NCBI GenBank assembly: GCA_964449445.1
Contig: CAYUZT010000007.1
Coordinates: 1 to 64,000, forward strand
Source of the DNA: JABFSS01 sp964449445
GTDB lineage: Bacteria; Patescibacteriota; Gracilibacteria; Peribacterales; Peribacteraceae
Direction: 5' to 3'
Length of the DNA: 64,000 bases
This document shows positions 31,630 to 39,223 of this stretch, piece by piece. The notes below the pieces were generated by a model. That model saw only the letters and a program-made list of their open reading frames with translations. It was not told the DNA's origin and made no database searches. The position numbers and the translations under genes are program-made. The number at the start of each line of letters is the position of its first letter. Position 1 is the stretch's first letter.

Positions 31630-32787
31630 TTACCTGTGCATCATGGCGGCAACTTGTCTGTGTATCTGTTCCTCGAAGCGCGTGCGGGAAAATTGCTGCG
31701 CTCTCTCTGCACATGCGGCGGGATCCCAGCGGCGCTCGGCCGCTCGTGCCATTGCCTGCGAAAGCGATTCAGATGTCGGTACATCAAAAAACTCCGCCGT
31801 CTCCGCGGTGAGCGTCTCCCGAACGCCTCCGCCATTGAAGGCAATCACCGGCGTGCCGCATGCGAGCGATTCGATCGGCGTGAGTCCGAAGTCCTCTTCG
31901 CCGGGCAAGAGCAGTGCGACTGCAGTGCGGTAGAGCTCTTTGAGTTCTGCATCCGTCCTGTACCCGACGAATTCCACCGTTGGTCCGGCAATCGATTGCA
32001 GTGAACGCTTGGCTGGTCCCTCTCCTGCAATGATCAGCCTGGCCTTCCGCTCATTGCACGCGCGGATGGCGAGATCGATGCGCTTGTATGGAACAAGCTG
32101 AGAAACAATGAGATAGTACGCATCGTTGGATGGTTGGATCCCACCTTCGCCAAGGCTACGGTGGGCAAGGGTTGGATGGTTGGATGGTTGAAGCCAAAAA
32201 TCATCGATCGGTGGGTGAATAACGTCAGATTCACGACGCCAATATAATTCGATTCGTCTCTGCACTTCTTTCGATGCCGCAAGCAATCGGTCAGGACGAT
32301 CGGCGGCTTCAGAGTCCCAGATGCGTAGTAGATGAAATTTCTTGGAGAGGTAGGAACGTCGCAGCGGTCCAAGAACTCCTCTGCCCGCGCGCTCAAGGAC
32401 ATCATGTGTCCGATCCCACAGATACCGGGCAGGGGATTGCACGTAGCAGAGGTGGCGTGGAGCACTGTTCGTGATAATGCCGTGGACGAAGGCGGAGGAA
32501 CTGCTCAAGACCAGATCAAACTCCGAGAAGTCCCACGCTTCGACGGCAGGGGGGAAGCGGGAGAGGTGGAGGTGGTGATTGAATGAGAAATTGAAAATGG
32601 AAAATGGAAAATGCGGTTGCAGAGAACTTGTTCTCACGCGCTCCTTGGGAAACCATGTTCCGAGCTTCTTTTCGTCGTACAAAAGCGTGTAGATAGGGGC
32701 ATCGGGGAACATCTGCGAGAAGACCCGCAGCACCCGCTCGGCCCCCCCGCGCATGGTCAATAATTCATGGACTAGGGCTATTTTCAC
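31630..32787 (-). CDS. GT4-family glycosyltransferase
   Basis: About 385 residues from GTG 32787 (TATGAT ends 6 nt upstream; V-K-I-A-L-V-H-E-L-L is a normal GT4 start). GT-B fold: N-terminal G-G-A-E-R-V-L, C-terminal V-P-Y-K-R-I-D-L-A-I, G-E-G-P-A-K-R, and the E-D-F-G-L-T-P-I-E-S-L-A-C-G-T-P-V nucleotide-sugar motif. Probably acts on a lipid- or polysaccharide-linked sugar at the membrane. Two non-family stretches, P-H-F-P-F-S-I-F-N-F-S-F and Q-P-S-N-H-P-T...Q-P-S-N-D, are encoded by short-word insertions at 32586-32613 and 32125-32193. Confidence 0.88.
   Translation of the reverse strand: MKIALVHELLTMRGGAERVLRVFSQMFPDAPIYTLLYDEKKLGTWFPKERVRTSSLQPHFPFSIFNFSFNHHLHLSRFPPAVEAWDFSEFDLVLSSSSAFVHGIITNSAPRHLCYVQSPARYLWDRTHDVLERAGRGVLGPLRRSYLSKKFHLLRIWDSEAADRPDRLLAASKEVQRRIELYWRRESDVIHPPIDDFWLQPSNHPTLAHRSLGEGGIQPSNDAYYLIVSQLVPYKRIDLAIRACNERKARLIIAGEGPAKRSLQSIAGPTVEFVGYRTDAELKELYRTAVALLLPGEEDFGLTPIESLACGTPVIAFNGGGVRETLTAETAEFFDVPTSESLSQAMARAAERRWDPAACAERAQQFSRTRFEEQIHRQVAAMMHR
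32125..32193. repeat. In-frame GGTTGGAT-word insertion in the GT4 gene
   Basis: TTGGATGGTTGGAT words flank CCCACCTTCGCC...GGTGGGCAAGG, which itself pairs; the whole insertion keeps the glycosyltransferase frame. Confidence 0.7.
32586..32613. repeat. In-frame GAAAATGGAAAATG-word insertion in the GT4 gene
   Basis: Tandem GAAATTGAAAATGGAAAATGG words near the 5' third of the gene; same class as in dus and tatD. Confidence 0.7.
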
Positions 32788-32804
32788 GCCGGGATCATAC
32801 CCTA

Positions 32805-32833
32805 TTGACAAGAACGATAATGTTATGTATTTT
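32805..32833 (+). promoter_or_regulatory. Promoter of the Cys-rich secreted protein
   Basis: TTGACA (32805-32810), 17-nt spacer, TATTTT (32828-32833); predicted start of transcription about 20 nt before ATG 32859. Confidence 0.6.
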
Positions 32834-32858
32834 ATGCATAACTTTTCCTTCTCTCGCT

Positions 32859-33398
32859 ATGTCCTTCCGTTCTACGTTCTCCGCCTTTCTGCTGGTCCTG
32901 GTGCTCCTGCCGATGCCGGCAATGGCTGCCAGGAACTCCGATGCGGAATTCCGATTCTGCATGCAGCTTGCAATGAACAATCGCGAGAACAGGATTCTCG
33001 ATATCACGCGTAACTATCACAGTGGCTGGCAGCAGGCTCTGGAAGATCGCCGCCAGCGTTTGTTTGATGCGTGGGGAGTGGAGAACGACAAGGACCGTAC
33101 CAACATCATCCGCGATGCCGAGAAGAACGCGAAGAATATTCTCCGCGATATCGAGAAGAACTACCGCAACGAACTGAAGAACGCCAACACGGAATTCAAG
33201 AACGAAGAGAAGCGCTGCAAAGCCGAGTTCAACGCGCGCATCAAAGAAGTGCCCGTCGGTCTCATTTGCTTCTCTACTGATCAATGCCGCCCGCCACTTG
33301 GCTACTGCACCGTCGATACCGGCGAATGTAAGCAGATCTGCGAACCCGGCTCCAACCCCTGCCGCCAGGTGTGTACGGGCAAGTGCAAAGTTCGGTAA
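32859..33398 (+). CDS. Secreted protein with helical middle and Cys-rich C-terminus
   Basis: 179 residues from ATG 32859. Signal peptide (M-S-F-R-S-T-F-S-A-F-L-L-V-L-V-L-L-P-M-P-A-M-A-A). A long highly charged helical middle (E-K-N-A-K-N-I-L-R-D-I-E-K-N) follows, then a C-terminal domain with eight cysteines (C-F-S-T-D-Q-C, G-Y-C, G-E-C, then four more), presumably disulfide-bonded. Not recognised; likely cell-surface or periplasmic. Confidence 0.7.
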   Translation: MSFRSTFSAFLLVLVLLPMPAMAARNSDAEFRFCMQLAMNNRENRILDITRNYHSGWQQALEDRRQRLFDAWGVENDKDRTNIIRDAEKNAKNILRDIEKNYRNELKNANTEFKNEEKRCKAEFNARIKEVPVGLICFSTDQCRPPLGYCTVDTGECKQICEPGSNPCRQVCTGKCKVR

Positions 33399-33415
33399 TC
33401 AACAATGAACTGAAA

Positions 33416-33445
33416 GCGGCTCCGCATCACGCGGGGTCGTTTTTG
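33416..33445 (+). terminator. Rho-independent terminator
   Basis: Stem CGGCTCCGC / GCGGGGTCG (one G-T and one mismatch), loop ATCAC, then TTTTT; after the Cys-rich secreted protein gene. Confidence 0.6.
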
Positions 33446-33454
33446 TATTTGCGA

Positions 33455-33529
33455 TGGTGGGTCGGGCGGGGGTCGAACCCGCGACCAATGGCTTAAAAGG
33501 CCACTGCTCTACCACTGAGCTACCGACCC
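33455..33529 (-). tRNA. tRNA-Lys (TTT)
   Basis: 75 nt on the minus strand: acceptor GGGTCGG/CCGACCC, D-arm AGCTCAGTGGTAGAGC, anticodon loop CTTTTAA between GTGGC and GCCAT, T-arm GCGGGTTCGACCCCCGC, encoded ACCA end. Confidence 0.97.
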
Positions 33530-33539
33530 GGCACAGCAA

Positions 33540-34280
33540 CTATAGCTCAACTGATCTTGCTGCACAGTCCTGTCTCGATGTCTCGTCTTTGATCAGCATC
33601 CATTCGCGTATATCGAACAAGCGGGTGCCGTATTTCGTGCTTGGATCTTGTACGCAAACCCTCAAACTCCCGTCGTGGTTATGACCAGTGATGGTGCCGG
33701 TTCTGACGGGATCTCTTTCTATCTGAAAATGCACAGTTGTATTGAGAGGATATTTTCCCGGCATTATGCTGCGTTGATAATTTTTTTCCTTTCGTTCAAC
33801 CTCGTCAATAAACCCCTTGATTCGTTCGATTGTTGGAAATTCTTCTGCAACTCTCCGGAGATCTCTGCCTGTCATGTTAACCGCAGTGTTCAACAGTAAC
33901 TGGTACTTTCGCTCATCCAATATTTCGTCCAGTTCTTTTCCTAAGGTTGTCGCTGTCTTTGCTCTGATGGTATCCGGGCTCATTTCCAGGCGAAGAGCCA
34001 TTCGTATTTGCTGGGGTGTGGGCGCATCGGGCGTATCTCTCACTTGTACGTACATTTCTTCAACTTGCCTCGAGTCGACATGAAACTTCATCACGGGAAT
34101 TCCCGTTTTCGCAGCGAGAAGTCGCTGCACGGATTCGGCGGTTTTTCCCATGATCTGCTCCGGTGATACTCCGTTATGCAAAGCTGCTCGTACCAGTGCA
34201 TCTTTTGGCACATCTTCAACGGGAGGAGGCGCCGCTTTCACGCGTCGAAATGCCGGTTCGATATCTCGGTGTCCGTTCAT
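33540..34280 (-). CDS. Hypothetical protein with internal helical repeats
   Basis: 246 residues, not recognised. Two similar segments (L-V-R-A-A-L-H-N-G-V-S-P-E-Q-I-M-G-K and I-R-M-A-L-R-L-E-M-S-P-D-T-I-R-A-K) suggest repeated small helical units. The C-terminal ~70 residues look beta-rich (T-V-H-F-Q-I-E-R, T-G-T-I-T-G-H-N), perhaps SH3-like. TGTATT (plus-strand complement at 34287-34292) ends 6 nt before the ATG. Confidence 0.6.
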   Translation of the reverse strand: MNGHRDIEPAFRRVKAAPPPVEDVPKDALVRAALHNGVSPEQIMGKTAESVQRLLAAKTGIPVMKFHVDSRQVEEMYVQVRDTPDAPTPQQIRMALRLEMSPDTIRAKTATTLGKELDEILDERKYQLLLNTAVNMTGRDLRRVAEEFPTIERIKGFIDEVERKEKNYQRSIMPGKYPLNTTVHFQIERDPVRTGTITGHNHDGSLRVCVQDPSTKYGTRLFDIREWMLIKDETSRQDCAARSVEL

Positions 34281-34306
34281 CGTATGAATACAATCTATCC
34301 TTTTTA

Positions 34307-36100
34307 TTACTTTGTCAATTCCCGCAAGAGTTCGCGCGCAGCTTCGTTCCCTGGATCCTGCTCAAGCACTATGCGCAGCTGAGCTATTGCCTCGGATGTT
34401 TTTCCGAGTGCCAGCAATGCCGCGATCACATTGCCGCGAGCGTCGCTGAATGCAGGATCGCGCTCGAGAGTTTTTCGATAGTACTCAATCGCACGCTCGA
34501 AATCTTTTTCTTCTCCCGCGAGGACGCCCAGATTGAAGTACGGCATCGCAAGCTGCGGCGCTTGTTCGGATGCGAGCGTGAATTCCCGTCGCGCGTCGTC
34601 TTTTTTATTCTGCAAATACAGCAGCCGCCCAAGATTGATGTGCGCGAGCGGGTAGACGGGTTCCAGTGCAATCGCTTTGCGGTAGTCGGCCATCGCCGCA
34701 TCCAGATTCTCTTTTGCTTCAAACGCGAGGCCGCGATTGTAGTACGTCTGCGGATGCTCTTTCATCGCCAATGCGATGTCGTACTCCTGTATCGCGTCAT
34801 CAGGCTTTCCGGCATCCCGCAGCGCGTTTCCGTACCACACGTGGCCCAGCCGCGCGGTGGGGGATACCTGCGTGACGTACCGGCTGAGCGTGAGCGTATC
34901 GCTCCAGATTCGGGTCTGAGCGAGGCTCCGCAAAAAGAGGAGTGCGAGCACAATCGCAGCGAAGGACGTGACCGTTTTCCGTGCGCTTTCACGCGAGGTT
35001 CGTTTTTCGAGTACGTGCCACACTCTCTCGAATCCAAGGGCAACGAGGAGGAAGACCGCCATCGACGGAATGTACGCGTAGCGATCCGCGGTTATGTAGT
35101 ACTCGCCGCCTTTCACCAGGTTTCCGAAGGAGGGCGCGAAGGTGATGATGACGAATGCGGTAGCGGCGGCAAATGCTTTCCATCGTCTGCGCATGAGCAT
35201 TGCTGCGATGACGATTGAAAGAACAATGATCAGCGGCATCAGAAAATGTGCAGATGCAATCGTAATGGGGGCAGCATCGGCGTACATCGGGGAAAGCTCG
35301 AATGGCCAGACGATTGTCCCTACGGAAAAGACGAGCGATCGTGCGCCGATGAGCATGCGTTCGAGAATGGTGAGCGATGGCGCATCGATTTTGCCGTAGA
35401 GCGCGATGATCCCGAAGATCAGTGCCAGAGCGATGTACGGGAGTTTTTCCATCAGTGACCGGCGCGTGAGGAGTCTTCCTTCTATCCAATCGATGAGAAA
35501 GAGGAGAAGCGGGAGCGAGATCACCGAGACTTTTGCGAGCAATCCCAAAAGAAACATCCCCACACTTCCTGCGTATGTGTTCCATTTTTCTTTCCGGAGG
35601 TAACGGAGATAGAGGAGAAGCGAGAGGAGGAAGAATGTGGTGGAGAGCAGATCCTTGCGCCCGCTTATCCAGAGAACTGCTTCCACCTGTATGGGATGGA
35701 GGAGGAACAGCAGACCGGCGAAGAGGGCAACTTCTCTTTTTTTACACAGCCAGTACGCGAGTACTAGGAACAGCCATGCATTGAGAATATGGTGGAGGAG
35801 ATTATGGAGATGGAATAAGAACGGATGCAGGCCTCCAAGAACGCTATCCAGCTGATAGCTGAGGAATGTGAGCGGAATGTAGAGCTCGGGATCGTACGTG
35901 GTGAAGATGATCTTGAGGTTCGTGAGCGAGAACGACTGCGCGGCGGGATTTTCGAGAATCAGGAGGGGATCATCGAGCTCGATGAATTCGTATTGGAGAG
36001 CGTGGGCGTACAGGAAGAAGCCCAGCACGAGGAAGGCAATGCCCGAGAGAAGTAGCCAGTGTTTCTCCAGTCGGAGGGCAATGGGTGCATGGGAGTTCAC
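34307..36100 (-). CDS. Multi-pass GT-C-type membrane protein with C-terminal TPR repeats
   Basis: 597 residues from GTG 36100 (TACAAT ends 6 nt upstream). About 10-11 transmembrane helices with an early D-D motif (I-E-L-D-D-P-L-L), L-H-P-I-Q-V-E-A-V-L-W-I-S-G-R-K-D and T-A-D-R-Y-A-Y-I-P in exposed loops; these are features of TMTC/PMT-like GT-C glycosyltransferases. The last ~180 residues form at least four TPR units (A-I-Q-E-Y-D-I-A-L, Y-Y-N-R-G-L-A-F, A-H-I-N-L-G-R-L, Y-F-N-L-G-V-L-A). Likely glycosylates lipid or protein at the outer face of the membrane, by inference. Confidence 0.85.
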   Translation of the reverse strand: MNSHAPIALRLEKHWLLLSGIAFLVLGFFLYAHALQYEFIELDDPLLILENPAAQSFSLTNLKIIFTTYDPELYIPLTFLSYQLDSVLGGLHPFLFHLHNLLHHILNAWLFLVLAYWLCKKREVALFAGLLFLLHPIQVEAVLWISGRKDLLSTTFFLLSLLLYLRYLRKEKWNTYAGSVGMFLLGLLAKVSVISLPLLLFLIDWIEGRLLTRRSLMEKLPYIALALIFGIIALYGKIDAPSLTILERMLIGARSLVFSVGTIVWPFELSPMYADAAPITIASAHFLMPLIIVLSIVIAAMLMRRRWKAFAAATAFVIITFAPSFGNLVKGGEYYITADRYAYIPSMAVFLLVALGFERVWHVLEKRTSRESARKTVTSFAAIVLALLFLRSLAQTRIWSDTLTLSRYVTQVSPTARLGHVWYGNALRDAGKPDDAIQEYDIALAMKEHPQTYYNRGLAFEAKENLDAAMADYRKAIALEPVYPLAHINLGRLLYLQNKKDDARREFTLASEQAPQLAMPYFNLGVLAGEEKDFERAIEYYRKTLERDPAFSDARGNVIAALLALGKTSEAIAQLRIVLEQDPGNEAARELLRELTK

Positions 36101-36179
36101 CGGTGTATTGTACAGTCCCTCGTTACGCTCGCCGCTTCGCGGCGAAGCTACTCGGGATGACAACGGGTATTATGGATTT

Positions 36180-36944
36180 GTGATTGATTCACATTGTCAC
36201 CTTGCGGCTCCACAATTCTCGGAGGATCTGGATGCCATTCTCAGCCGAGCACACGCCGCAGGCGTCGAGCGCATGATCTGTATTGGAGATACGATTGAAG
36301 AAAGTGAAGAAGGAGTTCGGATTGCGGAGAAATATGATCAAGTATTTTGTACAGTGGGGGTGCATCCTCATGTTAGTGGAAAATGGAAAGTGGAAAGTGG
36401 AAAATTATTGAAAGATTTTGTTCATCGCTCAAAAAAAGTGCGAGCCATCGGGGAGATTGGGCTGGATTACCATTACGATTTTTCGCCGCGGGAAACTCAG
36501 CGCGACGTCTTCCGGGCGCAGTTGGAGCTTGCAAGCGAGCTCCATTTGCCGGTCGTTGTTCACTGTCGCGAAGCGGTGGAGGATGTCTGGAATATCGTTA
36601 ATGAGATCAAGCCGTCGAGCCTTGTTGTGCACTGTTGTACGGAGAAATGGGAGGATGTTGAGAGGTTTGTGAAGAGGGGATACATGCTTTCCTTCACCGG
36701 CATTGCGACGTATCCAAAATCGGAAGAGATTCGTCGCACGATCAAAGAGTGCCCTCTGGAGCAATTGATGGTCGAAACCGATGCGCCATTCCTGGCTCCT
36801 GTTCCTTACCGAGGGAAGAGGAATGAACCGGCATACGTGATGGAAGTGGCCAAGTGCGTGGCGGAGATCAAAGGAATTTCTCTTGAAGAGATTGATCGGA
36901 TCACAACGAAGAATACGGTACAGTTCTTTGGATTGCTCCCGTAG
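36180..36944 (+). CDS. tatD: TatD-family metal-dependent DNase/hydrolase
   Basis: 254 residues from GTG 36180 (TATTAT 36168-36173, then 6 nt). TIM barrel with I-D-S-H-C-H, G-V-H-P-H, E-I-G-L-D-Y, V-V-H-C-R-E-A, V-H-C-C and the final E-T-D-A-P-F. It is a Mg-dependent 3'-5' nuclease in characterised members. A non-family stretch G-K-W-K-V-E-S-G-K-L-L is encoded by GGAAAGTGGAAA words at 36375-36407. The stop codon lies inside tRNA-Arg (overlap 36935-36944). A REP-like word (GCTACTCGGGATGACA) lies in the divergent promoter region. Confidence 0.92.
   Translation: MIDSHCHLAAPQFSEDLDAILSRAHAAGVERMICIGDTIEESEEGVRIAEKYDQVFCTVGVHPHVSGKWKVESGKLLKDFVHRSKKVRAIGEIGLDYHYDFSPRETQRDVFRAQLELASELHLPVVVHCREAVEDVWNIVNEIKPSSLVVHCCTEKWEDVERFVKRGYMLSFTGIATYPKSEEIRRTIKECPLEQLMVETDAPFLAPVPYRGKRNEPAYVMEVAKCVAEIKGISLEEIDRITTKNTVQFFGLLP
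36375..36407. repeat. In-frame GGAAAGTGGAAA-word insertion in tatD
   Basis: Tandem GGAAAATGGAAAGTGGAAAG words right after the G-V-H-P-H metal-site loop; reading frame preserved. Confidence 0.75.
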
Positions 36945-37009
36945 GTTAACGGATAGACCGTCAGCCTCCGAAGCTGAAGATACAGGTTCAATTCCTGTCG
37001 GGAGCACCA
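36935..37009 (+). tRNA. tRNA-Arg (CCG)
   Basis: 75 nt: acceptor GCTCCCG/CGGGAGC, anticodon loop CTCCGAA between TCAGC and GCTGA, T-arm ACAGGTTCAATTCCTGT, encoded ACCA. Its first 10 nt overlap the 3' end of tatD. Confidence 0.95.
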
Positions 37010-37143
37010 TGGATAGAGCGCCGACCTTCGCTCCTGCGGGAGCTACGGCCGGCAGGTCGGCCTCCGACCTGTCCACCGAAGCCCCTCGAAGGGGCGAAGG
37101 TGGAAGCCGAAGGTTGTGGGTTCAAATCCCGCCGAGCGCACCA
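37010..37143 (+). pseudogene. Disrupted tRNA: D-arm and 3' half separated by palindromic repeats
   Basis: Immediately after tRNA-Arg comes TGGATAGAGCGCCGACC, which matches the D-loop to anticodon-stem part of a tRNA. From about 37104 follows a 3' half: GTGGGTTCAAATCCCGC T-arm, CGAGCGC acceptor strand and ACCA. The 5' acceptor strand (expected GCGCTCG) and the first half of the D-stem are missing. Three hairpins occupy the middle: CTCCTGCGGGAG, CAGGTCGGCCTCCGACCTG, and CCACC/GGTGG nested with GCCCC/GGGGC. I read it as a tRNA gene destroyed by deletion and palindrome insertion. Confidence 0.6.
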
Positions 37144-37161
37144 TCTTCATGAGACTTCCCT

Positions 37162-37365
37162 ATGAGAAAACGTCATCTCGACCGGCAATCATCCAGCTCT
37201 TCTTCAGAACGAAATAACACTGTCTTTTACCAACATCTTGCGAGGATTAGCGCTTTAGTGGCTGCAGCAATATTCCTCGTTGTGCAACTTCGCGGAGGAT
37301 GCGGGAAACAAGTTCAAAAGATCGAGGAACCCGATCGTACGAAGCAGGTGGCACCGAATAAATAA
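37162..37365 (+). CDS. Possible small single-pass membrane protein
   Basis: 67 residues with a basic, Ser-rich N-terminus, one hydrophobic helix (ISALVAAAIFLVVQLRGG) and a charged tail. It lies between tRNA genes with no visible promoter match; codon support is weak, so it may be spurious. Confidence 0.35.
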   Translation: MRKRHLDRQSSSSSSERNNTVFYQHLARISALVAAAIFLVVQLRGGCGKQVQKIEEPDRTKQVAPNK

Positions 37366-37422
37366 ACGGTATTGCTAGGTCTTTGCATTGGGAGGTACAG
37401 CTAGTAGGATTCCCGGGCTCAA

Positions 37423-37499
37423 GCGCATGTAGCTCAGTTGGCTAGAGCGTCGCCTTGCCAAGGCGAAGGTCGCGGGTTCGAGCCCCGTCATGCGCTCCA
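37423..37499 (+). tRNA. tRNA-Gly (GCC)
   Basis: 77 nt: acceptor GCGCATG/CATGCGC, anticodon loop TTGCCAA between TCGCC and GGCGA, T-arm GCGGGTTCGAGCCCCGT, encoded TCCA. Confidence 0.96.
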
Positions 37500-37625
37500 C
37501 GTAAAATCGCTCGCAGCGAAGCGAGAGCTATTTTACGTGCCACGTGGCTGCGCAGCAGCTTTACGTGGCTGCTCGCGATCACGTGGCGCAGCCATGTGTA
37601 CGTTCTGTATTCTCCCTCCGCGTGT
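37500..37625. repeat. Palindrome cluster between the two glycine tRNAs
   Basis: ACGTAAAAT...ATTTTACGT closes a hairpin with CGCTCGC/GCGAGAG inside. It is followed by several CCACGTGGC / CACGTGGCGC palindromes. No gene is seen. Confidence 0.6.
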
Positions 37626-37699
37626 GCGGGATTAGTACAGTGGTAGTACGCGAGCTTCCCAAGCTTGAGATGCGGGTTCGATTCCCGTATCCCGCTCCA
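37626..37699 (+). tRNA. tRNA-Gly (CCC)
   Basis: 74 nt: acceptor GCGGGAT/ATCCCGC, anticodon loop TTCCCAA between CGAGC and GCTTG, T-arm TGCGGGTTCGATTCCCGTA, encoded TCCA. Confidence 0.95.
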
Positions 37700-37977
37700 T
37701 CCGGCTACGCTCCTGCGGGAGCTACGCCGAGATTTCGCTCTGTTCATCTTTTTGCCGGATGCCTCGGCGTAGTCCGCAGACGAAGCCGGGCAGTTCTAAC
37801 GCATCAGCCGAGTTCTAACTTCCTCTAGCTTAGAGCTCCACCAAAATTTGTTTCAATTTGTCGATTTAAGATGTTTTAGAATGTGACCGTAACCGGAAAT
37901 ACAACTATAGTTCGTTATTTGTGCCAGAGTGGCCCATGTTGGAGTATCATGTTCCTCTTTCTTCCCCTCACTGATCT
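37700..37977. other. Gene-free stretch with REP-like words
   Basis: The first 100 nt contain GGCTACGCTCCTGCGGGAGCTACGCC, the same palindrome type found in the disrupted tRNA. The remainder is AT-richer and shows no gene, RNA or clear promoter; a TATCAT box near 37946 could serve the tail-tube-like gene. Confidence 0.4.
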
Positions 37978-38514
37978 ATGTTTTCCTTCACCCGCTCATC
38001 ATCGGGCTTGCGCCTCCTCGCCGCAGCCGCAGGTTTCGCTGTTCTCCTGCCCTTCGTGATCGCGGCGAGTCCCGCCCCGTCAGCCGACAGCACGAAGCAG
38101 AAACTATTTTTGCCTTCCAATTTCAGAGTCGAGTTCGACGGCGTGGTTGTTGAGGGTTTCAAGGAAGTCTCCGGCATCGAGTCGGAAGTTGAAGTAATCG
38201 AATACCAGGATGCCAATCAAAGAAATACGGACGCCCACAAGCGGCCCGGGAAAGTGAAGTACAGCAATATCGTCCTCAAGCGGGGCTTCGTGAATGATCC
38301 TTCGCTCTACGAGTGGTACAAAAAGGTGTTGGCGGGGCAGACTGATCGCAAATCGGGTTCCATCATCTATCTCGATCGTGAGGGGAAAGAGGTTTTGCGC
38401 TACAACCTCTTCGAAGCATGGCCAATGCGGTGGAAGGCTCCGGAACTCAATGCGAAAGGGGACACTGCCCTTGAAATCATCGAATTCGTCGTGGAAAAGT
38501 GGGAGCGGGTGTAA
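37978..38514 (+). CDS. Phage-tail-tube-like (T4 gp19 family) protein with a signal peptide
   Basis: 178 residues. Residues 1-35 form a signal peptide (basic start, L-R-L-L-A-A-A-A-G-F-A-V-L-L-P-F-V-I-A-A-S). The rest matches the gp19/TIGR02241 tail-tube family of contractile injection systems: F-R-V-E-F-D-G, F-K-E-V-S-G-I-E-S-E-V-E-V-I-E-Y, L-K-R-G, L-Y-E-W, A-W-P-M-R-W and L-N-A-K-G-D-T. Such proteins normally assemble in the cytosol without a signal. No sheath, baseplate or AAA gene is in the window. A strong terminator follows, so it is a one-gene unit. Confidence 0.88.
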   Translation: MFSFTRSSSGLRLLAAAAGFAVLLPFVIAASPAPSADSTKQKLFLPSNFRVEFDGVVVEGFKEVSGIESEVEVIEYQDANQRNTDAHKRPGKVKYSNIVLKRGFVNDPSLYEWYKKVLAGQTDRKSGSIIYLDREGKEVLRYNLFEAWPMRWKAPELNAKGDTALEIIEFVVEKWERV

Positions 38515-38530
38515 GTTTCACTTATCGGCT

Positions 38531-38568
38531 GCGGACAGTTGCTCGGTACCAGGCGACTGTCCGCTTTT
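38531..38568 (+). terminator. Rho-independent terminator
   Basis: Perfect 9-bp stem GCGGACAGT / ACTGTCCGC, 16-nt loop, then TTTT; after the tail-tube-like gene. Confidence 0.85.
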
Positions 38569-38588
38569 GCAGTGAAAGACGGTGCCGG

Positions 38589-38656
38589 TTGTCATGGACA
38601 CAAACTCCGAACAGAACACATCATGGTTGTAATAACGTTCAGCACAGAGTTCCATG
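38589..38656 (+). repeat. Distant relative of the 31-bp repeat family
   Basis: Contains TCATGGACACAAACTCC and, 31 nt on, TGGTTGTAATAA. Both words also occur near copy A (TCATGGACACAAGCTCC at 1787-1803, TGGTTGTAATAA at 1849-1860). The AACCCGCTCCA end is not kept. The rest of 38569-38799 holds no gene. Confidence 0.4.
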
Positions 38657-38799
38657 AGGAACAACGGTGTAGGGAGAAGAGTTTTCCGCTGCAATAATAT
38701 TTCGTCAAGTTTGGCATGGAATAATCCTCAGAATGGAGTTCCGCATACGATGCATACTGTACTCGCAGAGAGAGCCAAAATCTGCTATACTATTTCGAT

Positions 38800-39177
38800 A
38801 TGTCTCTCCGTCTCTCCCTGCGCATTTTTGCTCTTCTCAGCACGCTTTTGCCGATGACGGCGCATGCCGTCCCGGATCAGGGAGTTTTTCTGATGGAACC
38901 GATCGGCGGCGTCACGGAGATCCCGATCCAGGGGAATGCGGGGCTCGGAATGTTCGGCTTTTACATGGGTCTCGTGTACCCGTGGGTGGTGGGCATGGGA
39001 GCCGCGGTCGCGGTGCTCATGGGCATGATCGGGGGCATCCAGATGATTCGTGCAGGCAGTGATCAGGCGGCGGTGAGCGCGGGCAAGAACCGCCTGCTCA
39101 TTTCCCTGGGAGGGCTGCTGCTCATCCTGTTTTCCGCGACAATCATGAACGCGCTCAACCCGTCGTTCTTCACGTAA
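38800..39177 (+). CDS. Small pilin-like protein (VirB2/TrbC-like) with signal peptide
   Basis: 125 residues: signal peptide (L-R-I-F-A-L-L-S-T-L-L-P-M-T-A-H-A), a short extracytoplasmic part, then two transmembrane helices (about residues 52-78 and 98-118) separated by a loop R-A-G-S-D-Q-A-A-V-S-A-G-K-N-R. This is the VirB2/TrbC hairpin layout. First of three consecutive genes of this type. TATACT lies 8 nt before the ATG. Confidence 0.75.
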   Translation: MSLRLSLRIFALLSTLLPMTAHAVPDQGVFLMEPIGGVTEIPIQGNAGLGMFGFYMGLVYPWVVGMGAAVAVLMGMIGGIQMIRAGSDQAAVSAGKNRLLISLGGLLLILFSATIMNALNPSFFT

Positions 39178-39223
39178 ATTTTCATCGCGGCCAAGTATGG
39201 CCGCGCTGCATCCGTCACACATA

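Noticed and set aside
37162..37365. Confident gene call for the 67-codon frame
   Set aside because: No promoter or homology support; listed only at low confidence.
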